A DNA stretch of 32,086 bases from Planctomycetes bacterium GWC2_45_44 (lineage in GTDB: Bacteria > Planctomycetota > Phycisphaerae > Sedimentisphaerales > UBA12454): NCBI GenBank assembly GCA_001824555.1, contig MHXU01000135.1, positions 1-32,086 on the forward strand. The letters are read 5' to 3'. The notes under the pieces are model-generated. The model was not told where the DNA came from, made no database searches, and saw only the letters and a program-made list of their open reading frames with translations. This document shows positions 8,441-16,317 of the stretch, in pieces. Position 1 is the first letter of the stretch. Each line of letters begins with the position of its first letter. Made by a program: the position numbers and the translations under genes.

Positions 8441-9151
8441 CTACTCTTTTTTCAAATAATCAATTTCGCCCTTAGTTAGCGGGCGGAATTTGCCTATGCC
8501 AAGCTTATAAGTCGATATTTTGCCGATAGCTAACCGTTTTAACGCGGTTACTTTATAGCCGAATTTCGCCATAATTCGCCGAATTTCGCGGTTCAGGCTC
8601 TGCGAAATTTTTATCTCAAGTATGCTCTCGGCGGCTTGAGCCTTTATAATCTTGACCTTCCCAGGCACAGCCTTGCCATCGGACAGCCAAACTCCCTTTT
8701 TCATTTGTTCAACCGCTTCGGTACTTACTTTGCCCTTTATGGTTACGATATAAGTCTTTGGCAATTCGTGACGTGGGTGCGTTACGATGTCCGCAAGGGC
8801 GGTATCGTTGGTCAGGATTATCGCGCCGGTTGTGTCAGCATCTAACCTGCCTACGCAGAAAATCCGCCCGCCCGGCGGGACGAGATCAATCGCCTTTTTT
8901 CGACCTGCGGGGTCGTTGTTCGTACAGAGGAAGCCCTTTGGCTTGTTTAAAAGGTAATAAACCTTGTTTTCAGGCCTGATTTTCCGTCCGGCGACGGTAA
9001 TAATGTCGATTTTCGGGTCAGCAAAGGCAGGCAGGGTATCGATAATTTTGCCGTTGACTTTGACGGCACCGCCCAAAATGAGCTGTTCGCAGTTTCGACG
9101 TGAATCCACGCCCCATCCAGCCAATATTTTGTGTAATCGTTCTCGTGCCAT
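8441..9151 (-). CDS. rluB: Pseudouridine synthase, RsuA/RluB family
   Basis: Protein of 236 residues that should convert a uridine in rRNA to pseudouridine. An N-terminal S4 RNA-binding domain (about 3-58, RLHKILAGWGVDSRRNCEQLI) precedes the catalytic domain with the family motif GRLDADTTG; the nucleophile is D104. The LLNKPKG (67-73) and REIRRI motifs are also characteristic. RluB (23S U2605), RluE/F and RsuA (16S U516) are similar; RluB is the commonest in non-proteobacteria and is next to chromosome-segregation genes (scpB) in many genomes, which fits the neighbouring smc. The ATG has AGGAAGG seven bases upstream. A promoter is visible at 9183-9211. Lacking the long basic tail of E. coli RluB, the exact target remains uncertain. 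Confidence 0.9.
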   Translation of the reverse strand: MARERLHKILAGWGVDSRRNCEQLILGGAVKVNGKIIDTLPAFADPKIDIITVAGRKIRPENKVYYLLNKPKGFLCTNNDPAGRKKAIDLVPPGGRIFCVGRLDADTTGAIILTNDTALADIVTHPRHELPKTYIVTIKGKVSTEAVEQMKKGVWLSDGKAVPGKVKIIKAQAAESILEIKISQSLNREIRRIMAKFGYKVTALKRLAIGKISTYKLGIGKFRPLTKGEIDYLKKE

Positions 9152-9182
9152 AATTTTGCCTTCCTGTTATTGTTTGACTGTA

Positions 9183-9211
9183 AGTATATAGCAAAAAGCG
9201 AATGGTTGAAA
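9183..9211 (-). promoter_or_regulatory. Predicted sigma-70 promoter of rluB
   Basis: On the minus strand a -35 of TTTCAA (9211-9206) is separated by 17 bases from a -10 of TATACT (9188-9183). Transcription would start about 25 bases before the rluB ATG. Confidence 0.5.
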
Positions 9212-9282
9212 GTTGAAAGTGGTAAAGATTTATCCTTCTTTTAATCGAAAAATCGCTTGCGCGTTTGGCCGAAAATCGATAA

Positions 9283-9327
9283 AAACGCGCAAGTTTTTTG
9301 CAAATTTTGTTAAATTTCTTCAAAAAA
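9283..9327. repeat. 45-base exact dispersed repeat, copy 1
   Basis: These 45 bases (starting AAACGCGCAAG and ending CTTCAAAAAA) recur without a mismatch at 31418-31462 in the same orientation. Both copies are non-coding and followed by similar T-rich sequence containing TTTTGATGAGTTTT. Further on, at 9338-9370, the words CACGGATTT repeat twice. Confidence 0.85.
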
Positions 9328-9441
9328 TTGAAAGTTTTGACGCGGATTTCACGGATTTTCACGGATTTTTTGTTGTTTTTAATCAGTTTTGATGAGTTTT
9401 TGTAGAAAACAGAAACGCAGTTATCGGTTATCAGTAGTCGA

Positions 9442-9470
9442 ATCGCCTGTCGGCGATAGGCTTTTTTTTT
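9442..9470 (+). terminator. Hairpin with T-tract upstream of the 9748 gene
   Basis: ATCGCC-TGTC-GGCGAT (9442-9457) is followed by AGGC and nine T (9462-9470). An alternative stem pairs GCCT with AGGC. No plus-strand gene ends here, so it is either a leader attenuator, a guard against read-through, or a repeat element. Confidence 0.35.
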
Positions 9471-9486
9471 GTTTAAAAGAAAACCA

Positions 9487-9507
9487 AATTAGCAACAGTT
9501 GCTAATT
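9487..9507. promoter_or_regulatory. Strong palindrome, possible operator
   Basis: A 10-base arm AATTAGCAAC is followed by a single central base and its exact complement. Such size and symmetry are typical of a dimeric regulator's site, but no regulator can be named. It lies about 240 bases upstream of the secreted protein gene at 9748. The rest of 9508-9747 shows no gene. Confidence 0.45.
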
Positions 9508-9747
9508 AAAACATTACTAACCTGCTTTTGCCTCAGATAGTTTTTACAATTCCCATCCGCACCAAAATCCTGAATTAATGCAATAAATAATCTGTGATGT
9601 TCGTCTATACACATCAGTTGGGCATAGAACTCTGTTTTGAAAAAAATGGTATATTTAACTAAAAAGTGGGTGTTTTGTATTTGGTGTGTTGCCGGATACT
9701 TTAAAAATACCCATGAATGATTACACAGGTTTTAAGGAGAATTAATC

Positions 9748-10491
9748 ATGGAACATGTACAAACGAAATTGCTCAAAATAATGCTTCTTGTGGTCTTGAG
9801 CTGCTCTGTCGCCTTCGGCTGGTATGCGGATGTTACAACCGACAGAGATTTGTATCTCGGTGGTTCGGTTATGCGGATAGGCTTGTTCATCTGCAATGAA
9901 GGAACTGTGCCAGTACGCATAAAGCCATTTATCCCTGCTTTGACCGAAGATGTTATTATTCCCCAGACAGCAGATGCAAACCAGAATGTAATTCCTAATT
10001 TCGTCGGCACTGCAAGACTTACAAAACTCAATCCAGGCCCTGCCGAGCCGGAAAGAGCTATTCTGCTACCATTGTTTGGCAATGGAATTATTGTTGCTCA
10101 CAGCAGAGGATTGCTGTCAAACTGTTATGTACGACTCGTTCAACCGGATGTGCCTGAACCGAACAATATTGACCCTAATGCAATTGTTGACGATGAAGTT
10201 GCTCCCAAGGCTCCGGAGTTTTTCGCTGTGCCTGGAGATTATCTGCTTAGTTGCACAATAACAGATTCTGCTGGCTTAAAGGTTATGACTCAGAAGGTTG
10301 TCAGGATAGTCAGGCCACAGCCTACAGATGCTCAGAAATGCCTTAGAGTTGACATTGAGAACAACAAGTTGATTAAGGAAGTCAACAGAAAAGCCGACAG
10401 CATCGACCTGACCGGAAAACAGACTCTGAAAAATACAAATATGCACACGCTAATTCTCAATCGCATACTGCAGCTTGTCAGCCGTAAATAG
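9748..10491 (+). CDS. Secreted protein of unknown function
   Basis: I do not recognise this 247-residue protein. It has a clear signal peptide: a charged start, hydrophobic core (about 11-22, IMLLVVLSCSVAFG) and a likely cut after AFG near residue 24. The mature part opens with WYADVTTDRDLYLGGSVMRIGLFICNEG, a beta-rich stretch resembling an immunoglobulin-like fold, and a second region (about 160-190, PGDYLLSCTITDSAGLKVMTQKVVRIV) looks like another Ig/PKD-type strand pattern. The two middle cysteines (about 52 and 122) could pair outside the cytoplasm. The C-terminal 45 residues are polar and helical. AAGGAG stands eight bases before the ATG, so the start is firm. It is a stand-alone gene ended by a strong terminator at 10508-10543. 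Confidence 0.8.
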   Translation: MEHVQTKLLKIMLLVVLSCSVAFGWYADVTTDRDLYLGGSVMRIGLFICNEGTVPVRIKPFIPALTEDVIIPQTADANQNVIPNFVGTARLTKLNPGPAEPERAILLPLFGNGIIVAHSRGLLSNCYVRLVQPDVPEPNNIDPNAIVDDEVAPKAPEFFAVPGDYLLSCTITDSAGLKVMTQKVVRIVRPQPTDAQKCLRVDIENNKLIKEVNRKADSIDLTGKQTLKNTNMHTLILNRILQLVSRK

Positions 10492-10507
10492 AATACATAA
10501 TTTTTGC

Positions 10508-10543
10508 AAAAAAAGCCCTGTGTGTCCCGCAGGGCTTTTTTTT
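10508..10543. terminator. Strong bidirectional intrinsic terminator
   Basis: A 13-base stem (seven A then GCCCTG, pairing with CAGGGC then seven T; loop of nine) with T runs readable on both strands. On the plus strand it ends the gene at 9748-10491; on the minus strand it can end the tRNA-Pro transcript coming from 10677. Confidence 0.9.
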
Positions 10544-10676
10544 GGTATTTTTTCTTCAGGCGGAACTACCCAAACAAATGCCTTTGTATCCTTTGAGAAT
10601 AAAAACCATTTTTGCGGAGAAGTTCAAGATAATCGTCTTTGCTGATAATATACCGATTCTACGCAAATAACAGCAA

Positions 10677-10751
10677 TCGGGGTGATAGGATTCGAACCTA
10701 CGGCCTCCTGGTCCCAAACCAGGCGCTCTAGCCAAACTGAGCTACACCCCG
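10677..10751 (-). tRNA. tRNA-Pro (anticodon UGG)
   Basis: On the minus strand the 75 bases fold as a cloverleaf. The acceptor stem pairs CGGGGTG with CACCCCG, followed by discriminator A; the anticodon stem is CCTGG/CCAGG with a seven-base loop TTTGGGA, giving anticodon TGG; the T arm contains GGTTCGAATCC. The UGG anticodon reads proline codons CCN, especially CCA/CCG. CCA is not encoded. A near-consensus promoter lies 44 bases upstream. Confidence 0.95.
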
Positions 10752-10794
10752 AAATTAGAAAATCCTAAATCCGAATATCTAAATTCTAAACAAA

Positions 10795-10823
10795 ATAATA
10801 CAGTGCTTATGCCGGGTTTGCAA
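10795..10823 (-). promoter_or_regulatory. Predicted sigma-70 promoter of tRNA-Pro
   Basis: On the minus strand TTGCAA (10823-10818) is followed after exactly 17 bases by TATTAT (10800-10795), directed at the tRNA whose 5' end is 10751. Confidence 0.6.
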
Positions 10824-10837
10824 GCACAGATTGGTTA

Positions 10838-10866
10838 TTTACATTTTTCTACGATACAGATATAAT
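10838..10866 (+). promoter_or_regulatory. Predicted sigma-70 promoter of glmS
   Basis: TTTACA (10838-10843), a 17-base spacer and a perfect TATAAT (10861-10866). The expected start is about 33 bases before the glmS ATG, which leaves no room for a glmS ribozyme. Confidence 0.7.
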
Positions 10867-10905
10867 ACCGGTTTTAAGTTTCTACACTCGATTTAAGGCG
10901 AATTT

Positions 10906-12768
10906 ATGTGCGGAATAGTAGCTTATCTTGGTAAAAAACCGGCGCAGCCGATACTTATAGAAGGTTTAAAGCGGCTTGAATACAGAGGTTATGATTCGGC
11001 CGGCGTAGGCCTGATGAACAACGGCGTTATAAAAATAACCAAGTCCAGCGGTCGAATCAGCGTTCTTGAAGAACTTTTGGAGCCGATAAATCAAGCCGAA
11101 GTTCTCGGCATCGGCCATACCCGCTGGGCAACCCACGGCGAACCGAACACTATAAATGCCCATCCGCATCTCGATTACACCGGCAAAATCGCGGTCGTAC
11201 ACAACGGAATTATCGAAAATTACAGCACTCTAAAGACCTGGCTGATAAGTGAGGGCTGCAAATTTTCCAGTCAGACGGATACCGAAGTTATCTCTAACCT
11301 GATAGGCTATCTTTACGCGGGTCATAATGAAAAGGGCACTCCTACCACAGGACAGAACAGATTTGAATGGGCAGTGCAGCGTGCGCTTAACGAGCTTGTT
11401 GGTACTTACGGCCTTGCGATAGTCTGCGCAGATTTCCCGGATATGCTCATCGGCGCGAAAAAGGGAAGCCCGCTGATACTCGGACTTGGCGAAAACGAAT
11501 ATATCATCGCGTCCGATGCCTCGGCGATTGTTGAGCATACAACCCAGGCGATATATATGGCGGATAACGAAATGGTTATCTGCACATCGAAGGGGTTTCA
11601 TACCAAGACAATTGATAACGTCGAAATCCGCAAAGATTTGAAGCAGATAGAATTTTCGCTCGACGCAATCGAGCTGAACGGTTTTCAGCATTATATGCTC
11701 AAGGAAATCTGCGAGCAGCCCAAAGCGTTGAATATGTGCCTGGGCGGCAGATTAGACCATCGGGACGGCAGAATCGTTCTTGGCGGTTTGGATAAATACT
11801 GGCGGGAAATCACAAGGGCAAAACGGATTATTATTAACGCCTGCGGAACAGCCTGGCATGCGGGGCTTGTCGGCGAATTCCTGCTCGAAAATCTCGCTCG
11901 AATAAATACCGAAACAGAATACGCAAGCGAATTTCGTTATCGAAATCCTATTATAGATGATGGCACGGTTGTAATCGCGGTCAGTCAGTCGGGTGAAACG
12001 GCTGATACGCTGGCCGCTGTCGAGCAGGCAAAGGAACGAGGCGCGATTGTGCTGGGCATCGTGAACGTCGTCGGTTCGACAATCGCCAGAACCACTGATG
12101 CAGGCGTTTATCTTCGCGTCGGGCCGGAAATCGGTGTGGCAAGCACAAAGGCATTTACCGCGCAGGTAGCAGTGCTTGCAATGCTTGCGATAGAATTAGG
12201 CAGACGAAAACATCTTGGACACGATGTTGCGAAGTTTTATATTGATGAATTGGCGAAGATACCAGCCAAAATTGAAAAAGTTCTGACGCAGTCGGAGCAG
12301 ATTAAGGAAATAGCCGCGGCTACCTGCGAAAGAGAAAACTGGCTGTTCCTCGGCAGGGGATTTAACTACCCTGTTGCCCTGGAAGGAGCGCTGAAACTGA
12401 AAGAAATCAGTTATATTCACGCCGAAGGCCTGCCTGCCGCTGAAATGAAGCATGGCCCGATTGCCCTGATAAATAAGGGAATGCCGGCGGTGTTTATCGC
12501 AACTAAATGTTCGCAGTATGAAAAAATTATCGGCAATATCGAGGAAGTTCGCGCACGCGGCGGTAGAACGATTGTTGTCGCAACCGAAGGCGACGAGAAC
12601 ATTGGCAAATACGCTGATTTTCTTATTACCGTTCCGCCGGCTCCGGAAGAATTACAGCCTTTGCTTACGGTAGTGCCTTTGCAGATTTTGGCGTATCACG
12701 CGGCAGTGCTTCGTGGACACGATGTCGATAAGCCGAGAAACCTGGCGAAAAGTGTAACGGTAGAATAG
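10906..12768 (+). CDS. glmS: Glutamine--fructose-6-phosphate aminotransferase (isomerizing)
   Basis: GlmS of 620 residues makes glucosamine-6-phosphate from fructose-6-phosphate and glutamine, the first committed step to UDP-GlcNAc for peptidoglycan and lipopolysaccharide. The N-terminal class II glutamine amidotransferase domain begins with the catalytic Cys2 (MCGIVAYLG), with GHTRWATHG and HNGIIENY further on. Two SIS sugar-isomerase domains follow, with NACGTAWHAG and SQSGETADT in the first and KLKEISYIHAEGLPAAEMKHGPIALI in the second. The C-terminus LAKSVTVE is the conserved family end that closes the active site. AAGG is placed about eight bases before the ATG. Family size is about 600-620, so the protein is intact. 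It is a single gene with its own promoter; a terminator-like hairpin follows. Confidence 0.98.
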   Translation: MCGIVAYLGKKPAQPILIEGLKRLEYRGYDSAGVGLMNNGVIKITKSSGRISVLEELLEPINQAEVLGIGHTRWATHGEPNTINAHPHLDYTGKIAVVHNGIIENYSTLKTWLISEGCKFSSQTDTEVISNLIGYLYAGHNEKGTPTTGQNRFEWAVQRALNELVGTYGLAIVCADFPDMLIGAKKGSPLILGLGENEYIIASDASAIVEHTTQAIYMADNEMVICTSKGFHTKTIDNVEIRKDLKQIEFSLDAIELNGFQHYMLKEICEQPKALNMCLGGRLDHRDGRIVLGGLDKYWREITRAKRIIINACGTAWHAGLVGEFLLENLARINTETEYASEFRYRNPIIDDGTVVIAVSQSGETADTLAAVEQAKERGAIVLGIVNVVGSTIARTTDAGVYLRVGPEIGVASTKAFTAQVAVLAMLAIELGRRKHLGHDVAKFYIDELAKIPAKIEKVLTQSEQIKEIAAATCERENWLFLGRGFNYPVALEGALKLKEISYIHAEGLPAAEMKHGPIALINKGMPAVFIATKCSQYEKIIGNIEEVRARGGRTIVVATEGDENIGKYADFLITVPPAPEELQPLLTVVPLQILAYHAAVLRGHDVDKPRNLAKSVTVE

Positions 12769-12787
12769 GTAATTGAAAATTTGTGGA

Positions 12788-12811
12788 TTCGGCTGCGCCG
12801 AAGCTATTTTT
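12788..12811 (+). terminator. Possible terminator of glmS
   Basis: Perfect stem TTCGGC-TGC-GCCGAA (12788-12802) followed by GCTATTTTT. It sits between convergent glmS and xerD. Confidence 0.5.
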
Positions 12812-12841
12812 AATTCTTCAATCTTCATTCTTCAATATAGG

Positions 12842-13777
12842 TTATGGCCGGGGGTGGAATTTTTTGTGCATCAATCGCAGTCTTTCCTGGTCAACGTGCG
12901 TATATATCTGTGTTGTGGCGATGTCAACGTGGCCGAGCATTTCCTGAACGCTGCGTAAATCGGCTCCGCCGCTTAGTAAATGCGTCGCGAAACAGTGGCG
13001 GAGAGTGTGGGCGGTCATTTGTTTCGACAGGCCTGCGTAGCGGGCGTATTTTTTTACAATTCTCCAGACTTCAATTCTGCTCAATACTCTGCCTGTCCTG
13101 CTCAACAGCAGAAAATCCTTGCTGAAAGGTTTGGCGAGAACAGGGCGGAACTGCTCAATATATCGTTCAATGACGGCCGAAGCGGTTTTGTTGAGTGGAA
13201 CAATTCTTTCCTTTTTGCCTTTGCCCATACATCTTATGTAGCCGATTTTCAGATTCACATCGCCGAGGTGCAGGCCTGCCGCTTCGCTCGCTCTTGCGCC
13301 AGTGGCGTAAAGGAGTTCGAGCAGTGCGCAGTCCCTCAAATAATATGGTTCTTTTTCATCTGGGGCGGCAAGAAATCTTGAAACCTGGTCCTTGCTGCAG
13401 ACAATCGGCAGTCGCTGCCACAGCTTTGGGCTTTCGAGCATTGTTGTCAAATCGTCTTCGACGTGTCCCATCATTCGGCAAAAACGGAGAAACATTTTTA
13501 TAGCGACTACGGAGCGGTTTATTGATGCCTCTGCTTTGCCCTGCTTTGATATGACTTTTATATAGTTAAAAAGTATGTCGGTGGTGATGTCTGCCGGCCT
13601 GGCGATATTTTTGGATTTGCAAAATTCGCAAAACTCCAGCAAATCTCTGCCGTAGCCGAGAATGGTGTTTTCGCTTAAACCTGCTTCGATAGTAAGGTAA
13701 TCGAGAAAGGCTTTTACTATTTTGCCGAGGCTGTTTTCGAGCAGTTTTTCGTTTAAATTTTGAACTTGTAAGGACAT
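12842..13777 (-). CDS. xerD: Tyrosine recombinase XerC/XerD
   Basis: Tyrosine recombinase of 311 residues, the length of XerC/XerD, which resolve chromosome dimers at dif. The N-terminal SAM-like core-binding domain spans about 18-105. The catalytic domain has the full set: R162 in ATGARASEAAGL, a lysine near 186-188, H257-xx-R260 in HTLRHCFATHL, H283 in LGHVDIATTQ, and the nucleophile Y292. XerC and XerD cannot be separated with certainty; the wording LLSGGADLRSVQEMLGHVDIATTQIYTHV is closer to XerD. GAGG stands five bases upstream of the ATG. No integron, attachment site or mobile genes are beside it, so a housekeeping role is more likely than phage or transposon integrase. Confidence 0.92.
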   Translation of the reverse strand: MSLQVQNLNEKLLENSLGKIVKAFLDYLTIEAGLSENTILGYGRDLLEFCEFCKSKNIARPADITTDILFNYIKVISKQGKAEASINRSVVAIKMFLRFCRMMGHVEDDLTTMLESPKLWQRLPIVCSKDQVSRFLAAPDEKEPYYLRDCALLELLYATGARASEAAGLHLGDVNLKIGYIRCMGKGKKERIVPLNKTASAVIERYIEQFRPVLAKPFSKDFLLLSRTGRVLSRIEVWRIVKKYARYAGLSKQMTAHTLRHCFATHLLSGGADLRSVQEMLGHVDIATTQIYTHVDQERLRLMHKKFHPRP

Positions 13778-13908
13778 TTTGCCTCAACGACCGATAAAAT
13801 AACGCTTTTTAAACTGTAAATTATAAATTGTTTCATTGCTATTGTGATTTTTCGTCAATGTGCTACGATTAGCGTTAATAAATTTGGATTTGTTTTAAGG
13901 AGTTGATT

Positions 13909-14274
13909 ATGCAGTGGATGCCAAAAATTATTGCTATTTTGATTATTATCGACGGTATTGTGGTTATGTTAAGGCCGGACTTTTTGAAAAAATACTGTCT
14001 GATGTTTTCGCGTGGGGCAGGTATTTATCTTGCGGCGGCCATCAAGGCTCTGGTGGGAATCGCAATACTGTTCGGCGTTTCAGAGCAGTGCAGATATGAA
14101 TGGATACTGATAGCTTTCGGAATTTTGGCTTTGGCAGGGGCGGCGTTTGTTATCGCAGCTCCTCAAAAGGCAAGAGCGATAGCAGGATTCTTCGCTGAAA
14201 AAAGCACAACAACCCTCCGACTTCTGTCGGTAGTTTATCTGCTTATGGGTGCGATTTTAATTTATTCATCATAG
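13909..14274 (+). CDS. Small integral membrane protein of unknown function
   Basis: A protein of 121 residues with four hydrophobic segments (about 3-20, 37-56, 64-84 and 100-118) and little else; short charged loops contain KKY, QKARAR-like basic residues and EKS. I do not recognise the family; small DUF-type membrane proteins of this size are common. The ATG at 13909 is preferred because AAGGAG lies six bases upstream; a TTG two codons earlier touches that site. The stop overlaps the end of convergent feoB by six bases. No functional partner is evident. Confidence 0.7.
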   Translation: MQWMPKIIAILIIIDGIVVMLRPDFLKKYCLMFSRGAGIYLAAAIKALVGIAILFGVSEQCRYEWILIAFGILALAGAAFVIAAPQKARAIAGFFAEKSTTTLRLLSVVYLLMGAILIYSS

Positions 14275-16305
14275 GAATAATCTTCCGGCCTGATAAACAA
14301 TCAATGTAATAACATAGGCCATAGCGGTTAATCCGCCCCATTGGAGAATCGCCCATTTCCATTTGCCGGTCTCTGTTCTTGTCGCGGCGATTGTAGCGAC
14401 ACAGGGCGCGCTTATCAGGCAAAACAGCATAATGCAAAATCCCTGCAAAGGCGTATAATCGGCCCTCAATTTTTTCTGCAAGACCGACACGTCTTCGTGT
14501 TCGCCGACGGCATAGACAATTCCCATCTGTGCTACGAAAACTTCTTTCGCGGCGGTAGCCCCTATCAGGGCTGTGGCGATTTTGTAATCAAACCCAAGAG
14601 GTTTTAGCATCGGCTCAAGGGCAACACCGGCTCTGCCTATTATGCTATGCTTGAGCATAACAGTCTGCGCCTCGGCATCACTCAAATTTGCAAGACGGTC
14701 GGGATTGGTTTGCGGATATTTTGCGGCAGCCCACAAAATTATTGAAATCAGCAAAATAACAGTGCCTGCCTTTTTCAGATACAGCCGGCCGCGTTCCCAC
14801 ATATGTATCAGAACTGATTTTGCGGTCGGCATTCTATAAGGCGGAAGTTCCATTACGAATGGCACAGTTTCGCCTTTTAAAAGCGTGATTCTCAAAATTT
14901 TTGCCGCGGCAACGGCAAGAACAATTCCGATAAAATAAATCAGCCACATCACCGGCCCTCGCCATCGCTCGGCAAAAAACGCTGGGATTATGAGTGCGTA
15001 AATCGTAAGCCTTGCTCCGCAGCTCATCAGTGGTGTGATAAGAATAGTTGTTATTCTGTTGCGTCTGTTTTCGAGGATTCGGCAGGCCATAATCGCGGGT
15101 ATAGAGCAGCCGAAGCCAATTAGCATAGGAATAAAACTTTTGCCGTGGAGACCTATTTTGTGCATAAATCTGTCGGTAACAAAAGCGGCGCGAGCCATAT
15201 AGCCGCTGTCTTCGAGAATAGCGATAGCAGCGAATAGCAGCATTATATTTGGCAAAAACACAATAACTCCGCCAACACCGCTTATTATGCCGTCAACTAA
15301 AAGCGATTTTAAAATGCTTTCACTTCCAGCAGGCCAGAAACCAGATATAATCTGTCCGAGCCAGCCGAAAAACATTTCCAGCCAAGCCATCGGCCATTCG
15401 CCGAGCTTGAAAGTAATATCAAATACCAAATACATCAGTGTGATGAATATGGGCAGGCCTAAAAATTTGTGGGTTATTACCGTATCAATCGCATCGCTGC
15501 GGTTGTGTCTGCTTTCGCTCGTATTTTTTATTGTTTCCTGACAGGCGCCGGAAATGAAGCCGTATCTTCTGTCGGCGATAATTATTTCCGGCTCTTCGCC
15601 AAAAATATTTTTCAGTTTTCCAATGCTTTCCTGGCAGGTTTTAATAGTTTCCGGATTGTCTATCTGTTTCAAAACATCCGCATCCTGTTCAAGCAGTTTG
15701 AGAGCCGTCCAGCGGCTGTTTATGCCGGGGAGGCCGCAAAGTTTTACGATTTCATTTTCTATCTCGGTTCCGTATTTAATACGGTCGGTGTAATTCGGCT
15801 GCGGATTTTTAGTTGTTTCGACGACAGCTTTGAGCAGTTCATCCATACCCTGCTGTTTGTTTCCTACTGTTTGAACTATTTTGGCGTCGAAAAGCACTGA
15901 AAGTGTTTCGATGTCGAAAACAAGGCCTTTTTGTCTGGCAATATCGCTCATATTAAATGCCAGAACAAGCGGAACATTAAGCTCCATAAGCTGGACAGCA
16001 AGATAAAGATTTCTTTCGATGTTTGAGGCATCGACAACATCAATTACGACATCAGGCTTTTCTTCAAGAATAAAATTACGGGTTACAATTTCTTCTATTG
16101 AATAAGCCGTCAGACTGTATGTTCCGGGTAAATCGACGATTTCAAGCTGATGTTGTTCAAATCTGCACGAGCCTGTTTTTTTTTCAACGGTAACGCCGGG
16201 GTAATTTCCGACGTGCTGATGCAGGCCGGTGAGCGAATTGAATATGGTTGTTTTTCCACTGTTTGGATTGCCGGCAAGAGCGACTGTAATTTTTTTTATA
16301 TCCAT
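14269..16305 (-). CDS. feoB: Ferrous iron transport protein B
   Basis: FeoB of 678 residues, the inner-membrane Fe(II) permease with a cytoplasmic G domain. The G domain shows G1 GNPNSGKT (12-19), G3 DLPG (58-61) and G4 NMSD (118-121). After a helical linker, the membrane part has the paired Gate regions: SGVGGVIVFLPNIMLLF with GFGCSIPAIMACR (first) and TAAKEVFVAQMG plus FCLISAPCVATIAATRTE (second), including conserved cysteines thought to lie on the iron path. The C-terminus is membrane-bound and no FeoC-like tail is present. It starts 12 bases after the feoA stop, with only a weak ribosome binding site, suggesting translational coupling. Third gene of a dtxR-feoA-feoB operon. Confidence 0.97.
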   Translation of the reverse strand: MDIKKITVALAGNPNSGKTTIFNSLTGLHQHVGNYPGVTVEKKTGSCRFEQHQLEIVDLPGTYSLTAYSIEEIVTRNFILEEKPDVVIDVVDASNIERNLYLAVQLMELNVPLVLAFNMSDIARQKGLVFDIETLSVLFDAKIVQTVGNKQQGMDELLKAVVETTKNPQPNYTDRIKYGTEIENEIVKLCGLPGINSRWTALKLLEQDADVLKQIDNPETIKTCQESIGKLKNIFGEEPEIIIADRRYGFISGACQETIKNTSESRHNRSDAIDTVITHKFLGLPIFITLMYLVFDITFKLGEWPMAWLEMFFGWLGQIISGFWPAGSESILKSLLVDGIISGVGGVIVFLPNIMLLFAAIAILEDSGYMARAAFVTDRFMHKIGLHGKSFIPMLIGFGCSIPAIMACRILENRRNRITTILITPLMSCGARLTIYALIIPAFFAERWRGPVMWLIYFIGIVLAVAAAKILRITLLKGETVPFVMELPPYRMPTAKSVLIHMWERGRLYLKKAGTVILLISIILWAAAKYPQTNPDRLANLSDAEAQTVMLKHSIIGRAGVALEPMLKPLGFDYKIATALIGATAAKEVFVAQMGIVYAVGEHEDVSVLQKKLRADYTPLQGFCIMLFCLISAPCVATIAATRTETGKWKWAILQWGGLTAMAYVITLIVYQAGRLFL

Positions 16306-16317
16306 CTGTGATTGTTT

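Noticed and set aside
9018-9362. 114-codon minus-strand open frame overlapping the start of rluB
   Set aside because: It runs through the rluB promoter, the 45-base repeat and the rluB coding sequence in another frame; basic, low-complexity product.
9717-9899. 60-codon plus-strand frame starting with ATG at 9714-9717 region
   Set aside because: The in-frame product lacks any motif, and the strong AAGGAG site belongs to the 9748 gene in another frame.
10867-10905. glmS ribozyme/riboswitch
   Set aside because: The predicted leader is only about 33 bases; no ribozyme core is present.
12842-13777. Tyrosine recombinase as the integrase of a mobile element
   Set aside because: Length and motifs match housekeeping XerC/D, and there are no attachment repeats, tRNA-end duplications or mobile genes beside it.
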